Source of the DNA: Rikenellaceae bacterium
Lineage (GTDB): Bacteria; Bacteroidota; Bacteroidia; Bacteroidales; Rikenellaceae
DNA length: 33,112 nt
Reading direction: 5' to 3'
Assembly (NCBI GenBank): GCA_017415005.1
Contig: JAFQJK010000035.1
Span: forward strand, 1-33,112
How positions within the stretch are numbered: position 1 is the stretch's first letter; every line of letters begins with the position of its first letter. Below the pieces are notes generated by a model. It saw nothing but the letters and a program-made list of their open reading frames with translations, made no database searches and was not told where the DNA came from. Shown one piece after another: positions 14,330 to 22,571 of the stretch. The translations under genes and the position numbers were made by a program.

Positions 14330-16231
14330 ATGAGCAAGCTGTTCCACAACATACTGAAGAAATACTGGGGCTACGACTCGTTCCGTCCCCCGCAACTCGA
14401 GACGATCCAGACCGTCGCGGGCGGCGACGACGTCCTCGTGCTGATGCCCACCGGTGGCGGCAAAAGCATCATCTACCAGGTGCCGGGCCTCGCGCTCCCG
14501 GGCATCTGCGTGGTCGTCACGCCGCTCATCGCGCTGATGAAGGACCAGACCGACCGCCTTCGCCGCATGGGTATCGCAGCCGTCGCCGTCCACTCGGGCA
14601 TGACGGCCCGCGAGATCGACATCGCGCTCGACAACTGCGTCTACGGCGACGTCAAGTTCCTCTACATCTCGCCCGAGCGGGCCGGTTCCGAGATGTTCCG
14701 CCTGCGCTACGGACTGATGCAGGTCTCGCTGCTGGCCGTCGACGAAGCGCACTGCATCTCGCAATGGGGCTACGATTTCCGCCCGGCCTACCTGCGCATC
14801 GCCGAGCTACGCGAGCTGCATCCCGAAACACCGGTACTGGCTCTCACCGCCACGGCGACGCCCGAAGTCGCGGAGGATATCATGCACCACCTCCGCTTCC
14901 GCAAGCCGCGCATCTTCCGGGTCAGCTTCGCACGCCCCAACCTGAGCTATGCCGTGCGCCGCACCGAGGACAAGGAAGGCCACCTGCTGCGCATCCTGCA
15001 CAACGTCCCGGGCTCGGCCATCGTCTACGTGCGCACGCGCGACCGGACCGAGGCCGTCGCCCGACTGCTGTGCGAGAACGGCATCGCCGCCGACTTCTAC
15101 CACGGGGGACTGGGCTACACACTGCGCGGCCAGCGGCAGGACAACTGGCTCGCGGGGCGCACGCGCGTGATGGTCGCCACCAACGCCTTCGGCATGGGGA
15201 TCGACAAGGCCGACGTACGCGTGGTGGTCCACTACGACATCTGCGACTCGCTCGAAGCCTACTACCAGGAGGCCGGACGCGCCGGACGCGACGGGCAGCG
15301 CGCCTATGCCGTGCTACTCACCGGACCCGACGACCCCGGCAAGACCGCCAAACGTTTCGCACTCGAGTTCCCGGCCCCGGAAACGATCCGCAACATCTAT
15401 GACAGCCTGTTCAACTACCTGCAGATCGCTATCGGCGAGGGCCGCTTCACCTCGCGCGACTTCAACCTCCCCGAGTTCGCCGCCCGCGCCCGCGTATTCA
15501 CCCCCACTGCTTTCAATGCGTTGAAAATCCTCCAGCAGAACGGTTACCTGATCCTCACCGACGAGATGGACAACCCGACGCGCATCCTGTTCACCGTGCG
15601 CCGCGACGACCTCTACAAGATCCGCATCGACCGTGCCGAGCTCGACCATTTCCTGCGCACGCTGCTGCGCCTCTACAACGGCCTGTTCTCGGAACTGACC
15701 CCCGTCAACGAGCAGGAGATCGTGCAGGCCACGGGCTATACGCTCGACCGGGTCAACGAGCTGTTCAAGGTGTTGTGGCAACTGCGCGTGATCCGTTACG
15801 TACCGGGCAGCCGCAGTCCGCTGCTGATCCTCACTGAAGAGCGGCTTCCCACGGCCAACCTGCGCCTTTCGCCCGAGAGCTACGCGCAGCGCAAGGAGAC
15901 AGCCTCAGCACGTATCGAGGCCATGTTCCGCTATACCGAGGAAACGACCTGCCGCACGCTATTCATCCAGCGCTACTTCGGCGAGCAGGCCGATGAGCCC
16001 TGCGGCATCTGCGACCTCTGCCTCGCGCGGCGGAAAGCGTCCCGCGACGAGGCCGGCCTCCGGCAACTGATCCTCGAGGCGATCGGCACGGGCCGATACG
16101 ATATCCGCTCGCTGGCCGCACGCATCAGCGCAGATATCGGGCGTATCATCGCCGCCGTCGACCAGCTCACGGCCGAAGGCCTGATCTCGGTCGATCCCGC
16201 GACAGGACACCTGGCGGCAACCCGCCGGTAA
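14330..16231 (+). CDS. recQ: RecQ family ATP-dependent DNA helicase
   Basis: 3'-5' DNA helicase of superfamily 2, 633 residues, for recombination and fork repair. Motifs: Q-motif region YDSFRPPQLETI, Walker A MPTGGGKSIIYQVP, motif II VDEAHCISQWGYDFRP, motif III LTATAT, motif V/VI ATNAFGMGIDKADVR and YQEAGRAGRDG. The zinc-binding part of the RQC domain has its four cysteines (TTCRTLF, then PCGICDLC). No recognisable HRDC domain follows; instead the last 65 residues (LRQLILEAIGTGRYDIRSLAARISADIGRII) form a small helical domain resembling a winged helix. The start MSKLFHNILKKYWGYDSFRP is canonical. It converges on the GDPD-like gene with 34 bases between stops. Bacteroidetes often carry more than one RecQ; this is the HRDC-less type. 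Confidence 0.95.
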   Translation: MSKLFHNILKKYWGYDSFRPPQLETIQTVAGGDDVLVLMPTGGGKSIIYQVPGLALPGICVVVTPLIALMKDQTDRLRRMGIAAVAVHSGMTAREIDIALDNCVYGDVKFLYISPERAGSEMFRLRYGLMQVSLLAVDEAHCISQWGYDFRPAYLRIAELRELHPETPVLALTATATPEVAEDIMHHLRFRKPRIFRVSFARPNLSYAVRRTEDKEGHLLRILHNVPGSAIVYVRTRDRTEAVARLLCENGIAADFYHGGLGYTLRGQRQDNWLAGRTRVMVATNAFGMGIDKADVRVVVHYDICDSLEAYYQEAGRAGRDGQRAYAVLLTGPDDPGKTAKRFALEFPAPETIRNIYDSLFNYLQIAIGEGRFTSRDFNLPEFAARARVFTPTAFNALKILQQNGYLILTDEMDNPTRILFTVRRDDLYKIRIDRAELDHFLRTLLRLYNGLFSELTPVNEQEIVQATGYTLDRVNELFKVLWQLRVIRYVPGSRSPLLILTEERLPTANLRLSPESYAQRKETASARIEAMFRYTEETTCRTLFIQRYFGEQADEPCGICDLCLARRKASRDEAGLRQLILEAIGTGRYDIRSLAARISADIGRIIAAVDQLTAEGLISVDPATGHLAATRR

Positions 16232-16265
16232 TCCCGGACCATCATTCTAAGATACAGGAATATAT

Positions 16266-17090
16266 CTATTGTCGGTGCGTACCTCCCGACAGGGCCTGAC
16301 ATGCCCCGACACCCTGCCGGGCATCGAGGAAGGCCCCCAGCAACGCCGGACGGTCGGTGTTGAGATAGTCGATCCCAAGCGCTGCCAAGGCACGCCATGC
16401 CGCCTCCGTATCGGGACAGCCCCAAAGGCGCGCGCAGAGGCCGAGAGCCCTGGCCTCGGCAACATAACTGGCGATACGCGCCGAATCGGCAGCGGGCAGC
16501 GGGCCGGTACCATCCCAGGTGGAATAGGCAGCCAGCGGCGCGCTCATAAGCCCCACCCGCCGGAGCTGTTCCGGATCGTAGGTCATGCCCGGCCGGCCGT
16601 CGAACCAGATCATCGCCGGATAGTCGGCAAACCGTCCGGGAGGCGGCATCGCCCCGCTCACCACTACGCGCACGGCACCGGGATTGCGCTGCGGGTCGAA
16701 GCAATCGGCATATTCTCCGAGCTGCGCGACGAGCGCGGGCAGCGTCTCGGGATAATCGGTCTTCAGGTCGATCAATAGCTGCAACGGCCGGCCGTCGGCA
16801 TAGGGCCGGCCACCTCCGAGCGCCACCTCGCGGGCCACCGGATCGAGGTACATCCGCCGCAACGTCCGCTCGGGCCGGATGTCCTCGCGGTCGTGGGCCA
16901 CATACAGTTCGCCGTCCACGAGCCAGATATCGGCCTCGATCGAGGTCAGGCCGGCCATGTAGGCCTCGTAGAATGGCACGCGGCGCTCGTAATCGTTATG
17001 CGAATGGCCGTACAGCGCGCTTCCGGCACGCTGCGCCGGCCCCGCCAGGGGAAGCAACAGGCCTATCGCGGCCAACCACCAGTATCTCAT
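16266..17090 (-). CDS. Secreted GDPD/PI-PLC-like phosphodiesterase
   Basis: Exported protein of 274 residues with a TIM-barrel phosphodiesterase domain. MRYWWLAAIGLLLPLAGPAQ is a signal peptide without a lipobox Cys; an in-frame ATG three codons upstream (17099) is possible. The start of the barrel, YGHSHNDYERRVPFYEAYMAGLTSIEADIWLVDGELYVAHD, carries the His, Glu/Asp and second His used for metal and acid-base catalysis in the glycerophosphodiester phosphodiesterase/PI-PLC superfamily. Later elements are LQLLIDLKTDYPETL, a VRVVVSGAMPPP strand and WGCPDTEAAWRALAALGIDYLNTDRP, the usual end of GDPD domains. Bacteroidota versions are probably periplasmic or surface enzymes acting on phosphodiesters; the true substrate is unknown. 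It is convergent with recQ and divergent from the exonuclease gene. Confidence 0.83.
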   Translation of the reverse strand: MRYWWLAAIGLLLPLAGPAQRAGSALYGHSHNDYERRVPFYEAYMAGLTSIEADIWLVDGELYVAHDREDIRPERTLRRMYLDPVAREVALGGGRPYADGRPLQLLIDLKTDYPETLPALVAQLGEYADCFDPQRNPGAVRVVVSGAMPPPGRFADYPAMIWFDGRPGMTYDPEQLRRVGLMSAPLAAYSTWDGTGPLPAADSARIASYVAEARALGLCARLWGCPDTEAAWRALAALGIDYLNTDRPALLGAFLDARQGVGACQALSGGTHRQ

Positions 17091-17379
17091 CACGCACATG
17101 TATTTGTTTGAACCCTAAAGATAGCAAAACAAACGACTGATCGGGACACCCGGCCCTCAATTCCTGCCGCCAGGCCCGGCCATAGCTCCGGCCGCTGCCG
17201 TGCCTCCACCGCTCTCCTGTCCTTCCGCAGCTTTCAACCCATGCCGCGGTCTTCGGCCCCACAGTAACCTCCGACTCCCGCTGTCGCCCCGATCCGTCCG
17301 CTGCTCCGATCCCGTCACAGCTTCCAACCCCTTGCCGGGCCATCAGCCCTCCCCGGCAAACCGCCCTTCCGCCCGCCGT
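17091..17379. other. Non-coding divergent spacer
   Basis: Spacer between the GDPD-like and exonuclease genes. TAAAGATA at 17116-17123 (minus strand TATCTTTA) is one base from a -7 box for the GDPD-like gene. A short imperfect direct repeat (CAGCTTTCAACCCATGCCG at about 17227 and a related copy about 90 bases on) is present. No gene is supported. Confidence 0.45.
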
Positions 17380-17411
17380 TTTGCCGGTTCCGAAATAAAT
17401 CACTACCTTCG
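17380..17411 (+). promoter_or_regulatory. Promoter of the exonuclease gene
   Basis: TTTG at 17380-17383, 20-base spacer, TACCTTCG at 17404-17411 (one mismatch to TAnnTTTG). The -7 box ends nine bases before the ATG, so the mRNA would be nearly leaderless. Confidence 0.55.
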
Positions 17412-17420
17412 GGTACTGAA

Positions 17421-18146
17421 ATGAAACCATTCCGCGAAACCATCACCAACGAAGAGCTGGCCGAGCTGCCCATCGCCCGATTCGAGGGGCAGATCACAGT
17501 CGTCGACTCCGAGGAGCAAATCCCCGGTGCCTGCGCCTACCTGCTAGGCCAGCCCCGGATCGGTTTCGACACCGAAACACGGCCCTCGTTCAAACCCGGA
17601 GCCCCGATGAACCGCGTCGCGCTGCTCCAGCTCTCGGGCCCCGACCGCGCGTTCCTGTTCCGCCTCAATTGTATCCCGTTCCACCCGGCGCTTCTCGAGC
17701 TGCTCACGTCGCCCGACGTGCTCAAGATCGGCGCCGCCGTTCCCGGCGACCTGCATGCCTTGCAGCAGGTGCATGCTTTCGTACCCGGCGGCTTCGTCGA
17801 CCTCCAGTCTGTGGTCCGGACATTCGGGATCGACGAGCTGAGCGTCCGCAAGATGTCGGCCATCGTCCTCGGCGCGCGCGTCTCGAAGGCCCAGCGCCTG
17901 AGCAACTGGGAAGCTGTAACGCTGACACCCGCCCAGCAGATGTATGCCGCCACCGACGCCTGGATATGCCTTGAGATCCACTCGCGCCTGATGAGCGCCG
18001 ATCCTGCGGCCGCCACGGTCATCATGCAGCCCGCGCCGCCTGAGAAAAAGCAGGAGCCCAGACCCCGCCGGCGTCCGCGCCGCAGGGCAGGAGCATCGAC
18101 CAAACCGGGGAAACCGCAACCGGGAACGGGCGAAAACAACGGTTAG
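17421..18146 (+). CDS. 3'-5' exonuclease, DEDDy family
   Basis: Protein of 241 residues with a ribonuclease D-like exonuclease domain. The DEDDy residues can be read directly: Asp50 and Glu52 in GFDTETRPSF, Asp110 in GAAVPGDLHAL, Tyr175 and Asp179 in MYAATDAWICLEIH. It therefore should remove nucleotides from 3' ends with two metal ions; whether RNA or DNA is preferred cannot be seen. There is no HRDC domain as in RNase D. The C-terminal 40 residues are highly basic and Pro-rich (EPRPRRRPRRRAGASTKPGK), probably a flexible nucleic-acid-binding tail. It is a single-gene unit with its own compact promoter; a decayed gene follows. Confidence 0.9.
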   Translation: MKPFRETITNEELAELPIARFEGQITVVDSEEQIPGACAYLLGQPRIGFDTETRPSFKPGAPMNRVALLQLSGPDRAFLFRLNCIPFHPALLELLTSPDVLKIGAAVPGDLHALQQVHAFVPGGFVDLQSVVRTFGIDELSVRKMSAIVLGARVSKAQRLSNWEAVTLTPAQQMYAATDAWICLEIHSRLMSADPAAATVIMQPAPPEKKQEPRPRRRPRRRAGASTKPGKPQPGTGENNG

Positions 18147-18231
18147 CCCGGCAACGCCCGCTCAAACGGGCGCAAGCCCGTACACAGAACCTCCGGACCG
18201 GCCTCCGCAAAACGACAGACACACAGGGAAG

Positions 18232-18795
18232 ACGAAAAGATCAACGCTTTTGTGCCTCCTGCTGCTCACACTTATCCTGGGCGTGGGGGTCGGCTCTTTC
18301 GCCGGGAACTCAAGCAACTCCAAGAAACGAAAGATCGAAAAGGCCATCGCCCGGGCAGACCGAAACAAAGAACAGAAGGGCAATCCGCAGGATAGCGTGA
18401 TCCTGGAAAAGGCGAACACCGGCTACTATACAGGTCGCGGGATATGAGCCCCCTGCGCGGTCTTGACATTCAGGAATACCTCGGCCCGGGACTTCACCTA
18501 TCCGCCCGATAACCTGAAAGTCGAGGTCATCTTTTTTAATGAGGACACCAAAGAGTAACTGTACGCCAGCACCAAATCATTGGTCGGACCGGTGTCCAAT
18601 CCGCGCCTGGGAGCAGGCGCCTCCTATCAGCTGCACTTCGTCTCCACGAAAGGCTGGGCCGTCATCCCGTTCGGCACCCGGATCACCGCCAGGATCTACT
18701 TGGGGCAGCAGCTCATCAAGACATTAGAGATCAATGAATTCGAGATTTCGTTGACGGGCAAGCGGGTCACCCTGTTCGGAGACGAGGATTTTTAG
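18232..18795 (+). pseudogene. Decayed exported-protein gene, two in-frame stops
   Basis: One reading frame runs from 18232 to TAG at 18795, interrupted by TGA (18445-18447) and TAA (18556-18558) but with no frameshift. The probable old start is ACG at 18232 (KRSTLLCLLLLTLILGVG after it is a normal signal peptide), so the start codon also appears lost. The three fragments read as one protein: a signal peptide and basic linker (SKKRKIEKAIARADRNKEQK), then beta-rich sequence (AVLTFRNTSARDFTYPPDN, LKVEVIFFNEDTKE, then LYASTKSLVGP and GASYQLHFVSTKGWAVIPFG) like an Ig-type domain of an exported protein. I do not recognise the family. Base use matches the neighbours, which suggests recent decay. Sequencing error at three sites is less likely. 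Starts at TTG within the remnants are possible but poor. Confidence 0.7.
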
Positions 18796-19106
18796 CGCCT
18801 GGGCTACAACCAATAGCGGAAGGGCAGCCCTGCCGACCGTAGCTCGCACACTAACAGCAAGCCATCGCCCCTCTCCTCTCATCGTTTCCCCGGAAACGGC
18901 TGCCGGGCGTAGCGCCAGGCATCGGGAACGGCCATTAGCCCGGACTATCCAGCCCAGCGTCTGACCCACATAGAGCGCATACAGATCACCCCATGCTACC
19001 TGCCCTCCCCCACAGTCCTGCCACCTCCGACCGTTAACGGCCGGAGATGGACAGGTGACGGATGACGACGAATGCTCACGGGGTAACTCCCCGGAGACTG
19101 ACAAGC
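18796..19106. other. Non-coding spacer
   Basis: Between the decayed gene and the repeat array. Open frames on both strands have no family resemblance and no convincing start. No promoter or hairpin of note was seen. Confidence 0.5.
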
Positions 19107-19187
19107 GACAACGGGCGCCAAAAAATGACAACACGGGTGACAAAAGTGACAACGGGAGACAAAAAGCGGCAATGCGGGCGACAACAC
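19107..19187 (+). repeat. Four degenerate 20-bp tandem repeats
   Basis: Copies at 19107-19126, 19127-19147, 19148-19167 and 19168-19187 follow the pattern GACAACGGGnGACAAAAAG. Lengths are 20-21 bp. The array ends 16 bases before the hairpin that terminates rplT on the opposite strand. The copies are too close and too degenerate for a CRISPR array. They may be a protein binding array or a slippage product. Confidence 0.6.
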
Positions 19188-19202
19188 ATCCGACATGCCT
19201 AT

Positions 19203-19236
19203 AATAAAAAAAGCCGCTCCCCGACGGGGAGCGGCT
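19203..19236 (-). terminator. Terminator of rpmI-rplT
   Basis: Arms around AGCCGCTCC (19212-19220) and GGAGCGGCT (19228-19236) form a GC-rich stem. On the minus strand the stem is followed by a T-run (the A-run at 19206-19212 on plus). It lies 23 bases past the rplT stop. Confidence 0.88.
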
Positions 19237-19259
19237 CCAGCCTTGCCCGGAGAGGGCGG

Positions 19260-19604
19260 CTATTTCACTGTTTGCACCAATTTTTCGAATGCCTTGGGAT
19301 TGTTCATTGCCAGATCGGCCAGAACCTTGCGGTTCAGCATGATCCCCTTGGCGCTGAGCTTGCCCATAAATTCCGAGTAGGTCATCCCGTTGCTGCGGGC
19401 GGCGGCGTTGATACGCACGATCCACAGGCTGCGGAAAGTCCTTTTCTTGTTCTTACGATCCCGGTAGGCGTAAGTGAGACCTTTTTCGACCGTGTTCTTC
19501 GCAACGGTCCAAACATTTCCCCTTGAACCAAAGTTACCCTTGGCAAGTTTTAAAACTTTTTTTCTTCTGGCTCTTGATGCTACTGCATTTACTGACCTTG
19601 GCAT
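19260..19604 (-). CDS. rplT: Large ribosomal subunit protein bL20
   Basis: Complete 114-residue L20, an early assembly protein of the 50S subunit that binds 23S rRNA. The N-terminus [26 protein letters not shown] and central [21 protein letters not shown] are canonical, followed by [24 protein letters not shown] and a short C-terminus. It follows rpmI by 89 bases on the same strand and ends in a strong terminator. In many bacteria L20 represses its own operon through a leader structure upstream of infC or rpmI; here the leader from the mapped promoter is only about 30 bases, so that control is not evident. Confidence 0.98.
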   Translation of the reverse strand: MPRSVNAVASRARRKKVLKLAKGNFGSRGNVWTVAKNTVEKGLTYAYRDRKNKKRTFRSLWIVRINAAARSNGMTYSEFMGKLSAKGIMLNRKVLADLAMNNPKAFEKLVQTVK

Positions 19605-19693
19605 AATGGTAAAGTTTTACGGGCGTACAGCGGCGCGATTCTCTCGCACTCTTCGGGGCTGAGCCGCCCTTAGTTAAACATGGCGCGGAGAGA

Positions 19694-19888
19694 CTACTTC
19701 ACGAGCAGCATCTTCACGTTGGCCTCGTCGGCCGGAGAAACGAGCCCGGCATACGTCAGGTTGCGTTTCTGCTTGGTGGTTTTCTTGGTCAGGATGTGAC
19801 TTTTGAAAGCATGCTTTCTCTTGATCTTTCCTGATCCGGTGAAAGTAAAGCGCTTCTTTGCACCGGAATTGGTTTTCATTTTCGGCAT
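19694..19888 (-). CDS. rpmI: Large ribosomal subunit protein bL35
   Basis: Complete 64-residue L35: [50 protein letters not shown] in pieces is diagnostic, with the usual very high Lys/Arg content. It heads the two-gene unit rpmI-rplT. The usual upstream partner infC (initiation factor IF3), generally just before rpmI, is missing: the bases upstream hold a promoter and then a divergent lipoprotein gene. Base composition here is lower in GC than in neighbouring genes, as expected for a highly expressed ribosomal gene with Lys-rich codons. Confidence 0.98.
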   Translation of the reverse strand: MPKMKTNSGAKKRFTFTGSGKIKRKHAFKSHILTKKTTKQKRNLTYAGLVSPADEANVKMLLVK

Positions 19889-19921
19889 TTCGAATACGTT
19901 ATTTAAGGATTAAACAGCCCA

Positions 19922-19953
19922 CAAAGATAAGGAGATATTTCCGAATTAGCAAA
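19922..19953 (-). promoter_or_regulatory. Promoter of rpmI-rplT
   Basis: On the minus strand: TTTG (19953-19950), 20-base spacer, TATCTTTG (19929-19922), a perfect Bacteroidetes vegetative promoter. Transcription would start around 19915, leaving about 30 bases of leader before rpmI. Confidence 0.8.
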
Positions 19954-20134
19954 TCGCGCCGGATTTCGCGGCCGCGCGGAACTGCGGCACACATCCGCGG
20001 GCACAAACCGCATGCCGGAGCGACGGCCGTAAACCCTTCCCTGTGGTCCGCCCTATCACAAACGGACAGGCGCGCCGGTTCATTGCACCGGATAAGCGCG
20101 AATTTCGTATCTTGCAGCAAACGATCAAGATCAC

Positions 20135-20707
20135 ATGACCATGTCCCGCATCCGCCCGATCTTCGCGCTGCTCGGCCTGCTGCTCAGCGCCTGCAAGCCC
20201 TCCCCGTCCACGGACGACTACCTGGTCCGAATCACCGCCGGGGAAAACGGATTCGGAGACCCATGCGGCTATGTCGACCGCCGGGGCGACACGATCATCC
20301 CTCCCGGACAGTATCTCTACTGCTACACCGACACGCTGCGCACGCATGCCGTCGTCGTGAATCGCCCCGAGCGCAGGGAGAGCGCCTACGACCTCTGCTT
20401 AGCCATCGACCGCCGCGGCCGCAAGATGTTCAACGTCTTGTGGTTCGACAACGGGCCCGACTACGTCTGCGACGGGCTGATGCGCATCCGCGACGACGCG
20501 GGCCGGGTGGGCTACGCCGACACGCTGGGACGCATCGCGATCGCGCCTCAGTATGCTTTCGGGACACCGTTCGACAACGGCCGGGCCAAAGTGACGTTCA
20601 CGGGTTGCGAGCGGCCGGTCACCGACGCTCCCGACGAGGAACACCGCTACTGGGACAGCGACCAGTGGCTGGTGATCGACAAGACCGGGCAGGTCGTGGA
20701 TGAATAA
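20135..20707 (+). CDS. WG-repeat-like lipoprotein
   Basis: Exported lipoprotein of 190 residues; MTMSRIRPIFALLGLLLSAC has the lipobox LSAC. An ATG two codons in (20141) could also be the start. The mature part has repeats of the WG/beta-hairpin type: CGYVDRRGDTIIPPGQYLYC, LAIDRRGRKMFNVLWFDNGP, VGYADTLGRIAIAPQYAFG, and a final WLVIDKTGQVVDE. Each has the pattern aromatic-[IVA]-[DN]-x-x-G-[RDK]. Such proteins occur widely in Bacteroidota as exported proteins of unknown role. The sequence TATCTTG at 20108-20114, with TTG 22 bases upstream, may be a weak promoter. It is divergent from rpmI and faces the tandem repeat and GNAT-like gene. Confidence 0.75.
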   Translation: MTMSRIRPIFALLGLLLSACKPSPSTDDYLVRITAGENGFGDPCGYVDRRGDTIIPPGQYLYCYTDTLRTHAVVVNRPERRESAYDLCLAIDRRGRKMFNVLWFDNGPDYVCDGLMRIRDDAGRVGYADTLGRIAIAPQYAFGTPFDNGRAKVTFTGCERPVTDAPDEEHRYWDSDQWLVIDKTGQVVDE

Positions 20708-20926
20708 GGGGCCGGCCCGTCTTCGGGGTGAGAGCAGAGCAGCGCCGTCGTCGTGAGGAACGACGCTCCGCGAAAGGCGGCACGGTTATACCGGTCGACA
20801 GGGCCGGAGGCCGGAACAAAGACCGGGCAGTACGCGGCTAAGCGAGGCCGGAACAGACCAGCAAAAAAGGCGGCGGGACCTCCCCGGAGCGACCGGACGG
20901 CACCCGGCAGACCAGAGCAAACTGCA

Positions 20927-21245
20927 ACAGGACCGAAAGCCGGCATAGAATACGGCGGTTATGGAAACCAACAATAGGTGGTAAATATATGCGTCGGCAG
21001 AGGTCGGGCGGCACGGGGAATCTGCATGCGCGACAGAGGCGCCGGGTAGGTCGCGACAGGACCGGAAGCCGGCACAACCTGCGACGGCTTGGAAAACCAA
21101 CATAGGAGGCGGGGGTTATGCGTCGGCAAAGGTCGGGCGGCACGGGGAATCCGCATGCGCGACAGAGGCGCCGGGTAGGTCGCAACAGGACCGGAAGCCG
21201 GCATGGACTGCGACGGCTTTGGGCGGCAGATGGCCAAACACCCAC
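20927..21245. repeat. 129-bp tandem repeat, about 2.5 copies
   Basis: Units begin with ACAGGACCG at 20927, 21056 and 21185, exactly 129 bp apart; the third copy is partial. Within the unit the block from ATGCGTCGGCA to GGTAGGTCGC is nearly identical between copies (20989 and 21118). The array fills the gap between the convergent lipoprotein and GNAT-like genes (20708-21271). Because 129 is a multiple of three, reading frames stay open across copies, giving apparent proteins with 43-residue repeats on both strands; these lack good starts and look non-coding. Confidence 0.85.
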
Positions 21246-21271
21246 TGAATACGCGACGGCAGGCCGCGACG

Positions 21272-22465
21272 CTACCGCTTCATACCCATGCGCGGCGCCC
21301 GCTTGAACTCCCGGGTCCGGTCGAACAGGTAGCGGTACGTGGTGTGCATCTTGTGCTTGGTGGCGCAGACGTAGTTCTCGACCATACGCATCATCACCGG
21401 GTTGAAGTCGCCGATCCAGGCCAGCTCAAGCGTCTTATAGGGAATCTTCTTGCGTGCGATGAACTGCTCGAAGGCGTAGATGATCCCCGACTCGATCCCC
21501 TTGCCGTGGAACTCGGGGACCACGCCGAAGATCACGCCGAAAATACGGTCGGCCGCATGGCTGCATTTGAGCAGGTAGAGGAAACGCAGCTTGTTGATGA
21601 GGTTCATCTTGCCATTGAACCGGCCGATCACCCGGTTGATGTCGGGCACCATGATAAAGAACCCGATCGGCTCGTCGTTGAAATAGGCAAAGTAGATCAG
21701 CCGCGGGTCGATGATCGGGCGCATGCCCTGCATCAGCTTCTGGGCATGCTCGCGGTCGATCGGGTTGACGCCCGAGAACTGCGCCCATGCCTTGTTGTAG
21801 ATCAGCCGGAAGTCGTCGGCCACCTGCTCGAGGTCCTTCATCCGGATCGACTCGAACCGGTAACCCGGCGTCTCCTGCAGGCGCTTCACGCGCTCGTAGA
21901 CCGACTCGCCGAACACACCCGCCTCCAATTTGCGCAGGTAGGTGTGCTGGTTGAAATAGTTCTTGAACCCGTAGGCCTCGAACAGCTCTTTATAGTACGG
22001 GAAATTATAAGTGTTGGCGTAAAGCGGCTGGTGCTCGTACCCTTCGACCAGTACACCCCACCACTGGTCGCGGTCGCCGAAGTTGATCGGACCGTCCATC
22101 GCCTCCATGCCCCGCGCCGCGAGCCAGTCGCGCGAAGCGTCGAAAAGCAGGTCGGCCACCTGCTGATCGTTGACACACTCGAAAAAGCCGCACCCGCCCG
22201 TGGGCTGGTCGTTGGCCTCGGCCAGCTCGCGGTTGTAGAACGCCGCGATACGCCCCACCACGCGGCCCGTCGCCGTGTCGCGCGCGATCCAGCGGATCGC
22301 CTCGCCGCTTTTGAACAACTCGTTGCGCGCCGGGTCGAACCGCGACTCGATGTCCGCGTCGAGCGGGCACACCCAGTTGCGCTCATGGCGGTACAGCCGC
22401 TTGGGCAGGTCAAGGAACGCCTTGCGCTGTTCCCTGGTGATCACTTCTTCCAACTGATAGCTCAT
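21272..22465 (-). CDS. GNAT-like acyltransferase family protein
   Basis: Protein of 397 residues. The start at 22465 (MSYQLEEVITREQRKAFLDLPKRLYR) is chosen over an in-frame ATG at 22534, because the upstream 23 codons overlap the promoter and inverted repeat. The N-terminal half contains DGPINFGDRDQWWGVLVEGY and YNFPYYKELFEAYGF; the C-terminal half contains a GNAT-fold signature at VVPEFHGKGIESGIIYAFEQFI (acyl-CoA phosphate loop, form HGKG) followed by YKTLELAWIGDFNPVMMRMVENY. Similar proteins of about 390 residues are common in Bacteroidetes with no known substrate. No signal peptide is seen, so it is cytoplasmic. It is divergent from the REC/ATP-grasp gene, with overlapping promoter regions. 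Confidence 0.75.
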   Translation of the reverse strand: MSYQLEEVITREQRKAFLDLPKRLYRHERNWVCPLDADIESRFDPARNELFKSGEAIRWIARDTATGRVVGRIAAFYNRELAEANDQPTGGCGFFECVNDQQVADLLFDASRDWLAARGMEAMDGPINFGDRDQWWGVLVEGYEHQPLYANTYNFPYYKELFEAYGFKNYFNQHTYLRKLEAGVFGESVYERVKRLQETPGYRFESIRMKDLEQVADDFRLIYNKAWAQFSGVNPIDREHAQKLMQGMRPIIDPRLIYFAYFNDEPIGFFIMVPDINRVIGRFNGKMNLINKLRFLYLLKCSHAADRIFGVIFGVVPEFHGKGIESGIIYAFEQFIARKKIPYKTLELAWIGDFNPVMMRMVENYVCATKHKMHTTYRYLFDRTREFKRAPRMGMKR

Positions 22466-22500
22466 ATATCTCCCGGCTTTGGCCCGGTTTTTAAGGGTTA

Positions 22501-22553
22501 TGCGTTCGGAGACCGGCGCGGCGTACCGTCTCATTTGCCGGACTCCGAACGCA
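22501..22553. promoter_or_regulatory. 11-bp inverted repeat in divergent spacer
   Basis: TGCGTTCGGAG (22501-22511) and CTCCGAACGCA (22543-22553) are perfect inverted repeats 31 bases apart. The right arm touches the -7 box of the leftward promoter. In the GNAT-like gene transcript the arms could fold into a 5' stem-loop; in DNA they could be an operator pair. Confidence 0.5.
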
Positions 22554-22559
22554 AAGATA
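22552..22559 (-). promoter_or_regulatory. Candidate -7 box for GNAT-like gene
   Basis: The minus strand reads TATCTTTG, an exact -7 match, 87 bases before the chosen start. No clear -33 TTTG lies about 20 bases upstream. Confidence 0.5.
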
Positions 22560-22571
22560 AAAAAATTCGCT

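Noticed and set aside
19107-19187. CRISPR array
   Set aside because: The units are contiguous, 20 bp and degenerate, with no unique spacers and no cas genes nearby.
20838-21245. Minus-strand frame with 43-residue repeats rich in Arg, Cys and Pro
   Set aside because: It is produced by the 129-bp DNA repeat, whose period is a multiple of three; the other strand and frames are equally open.
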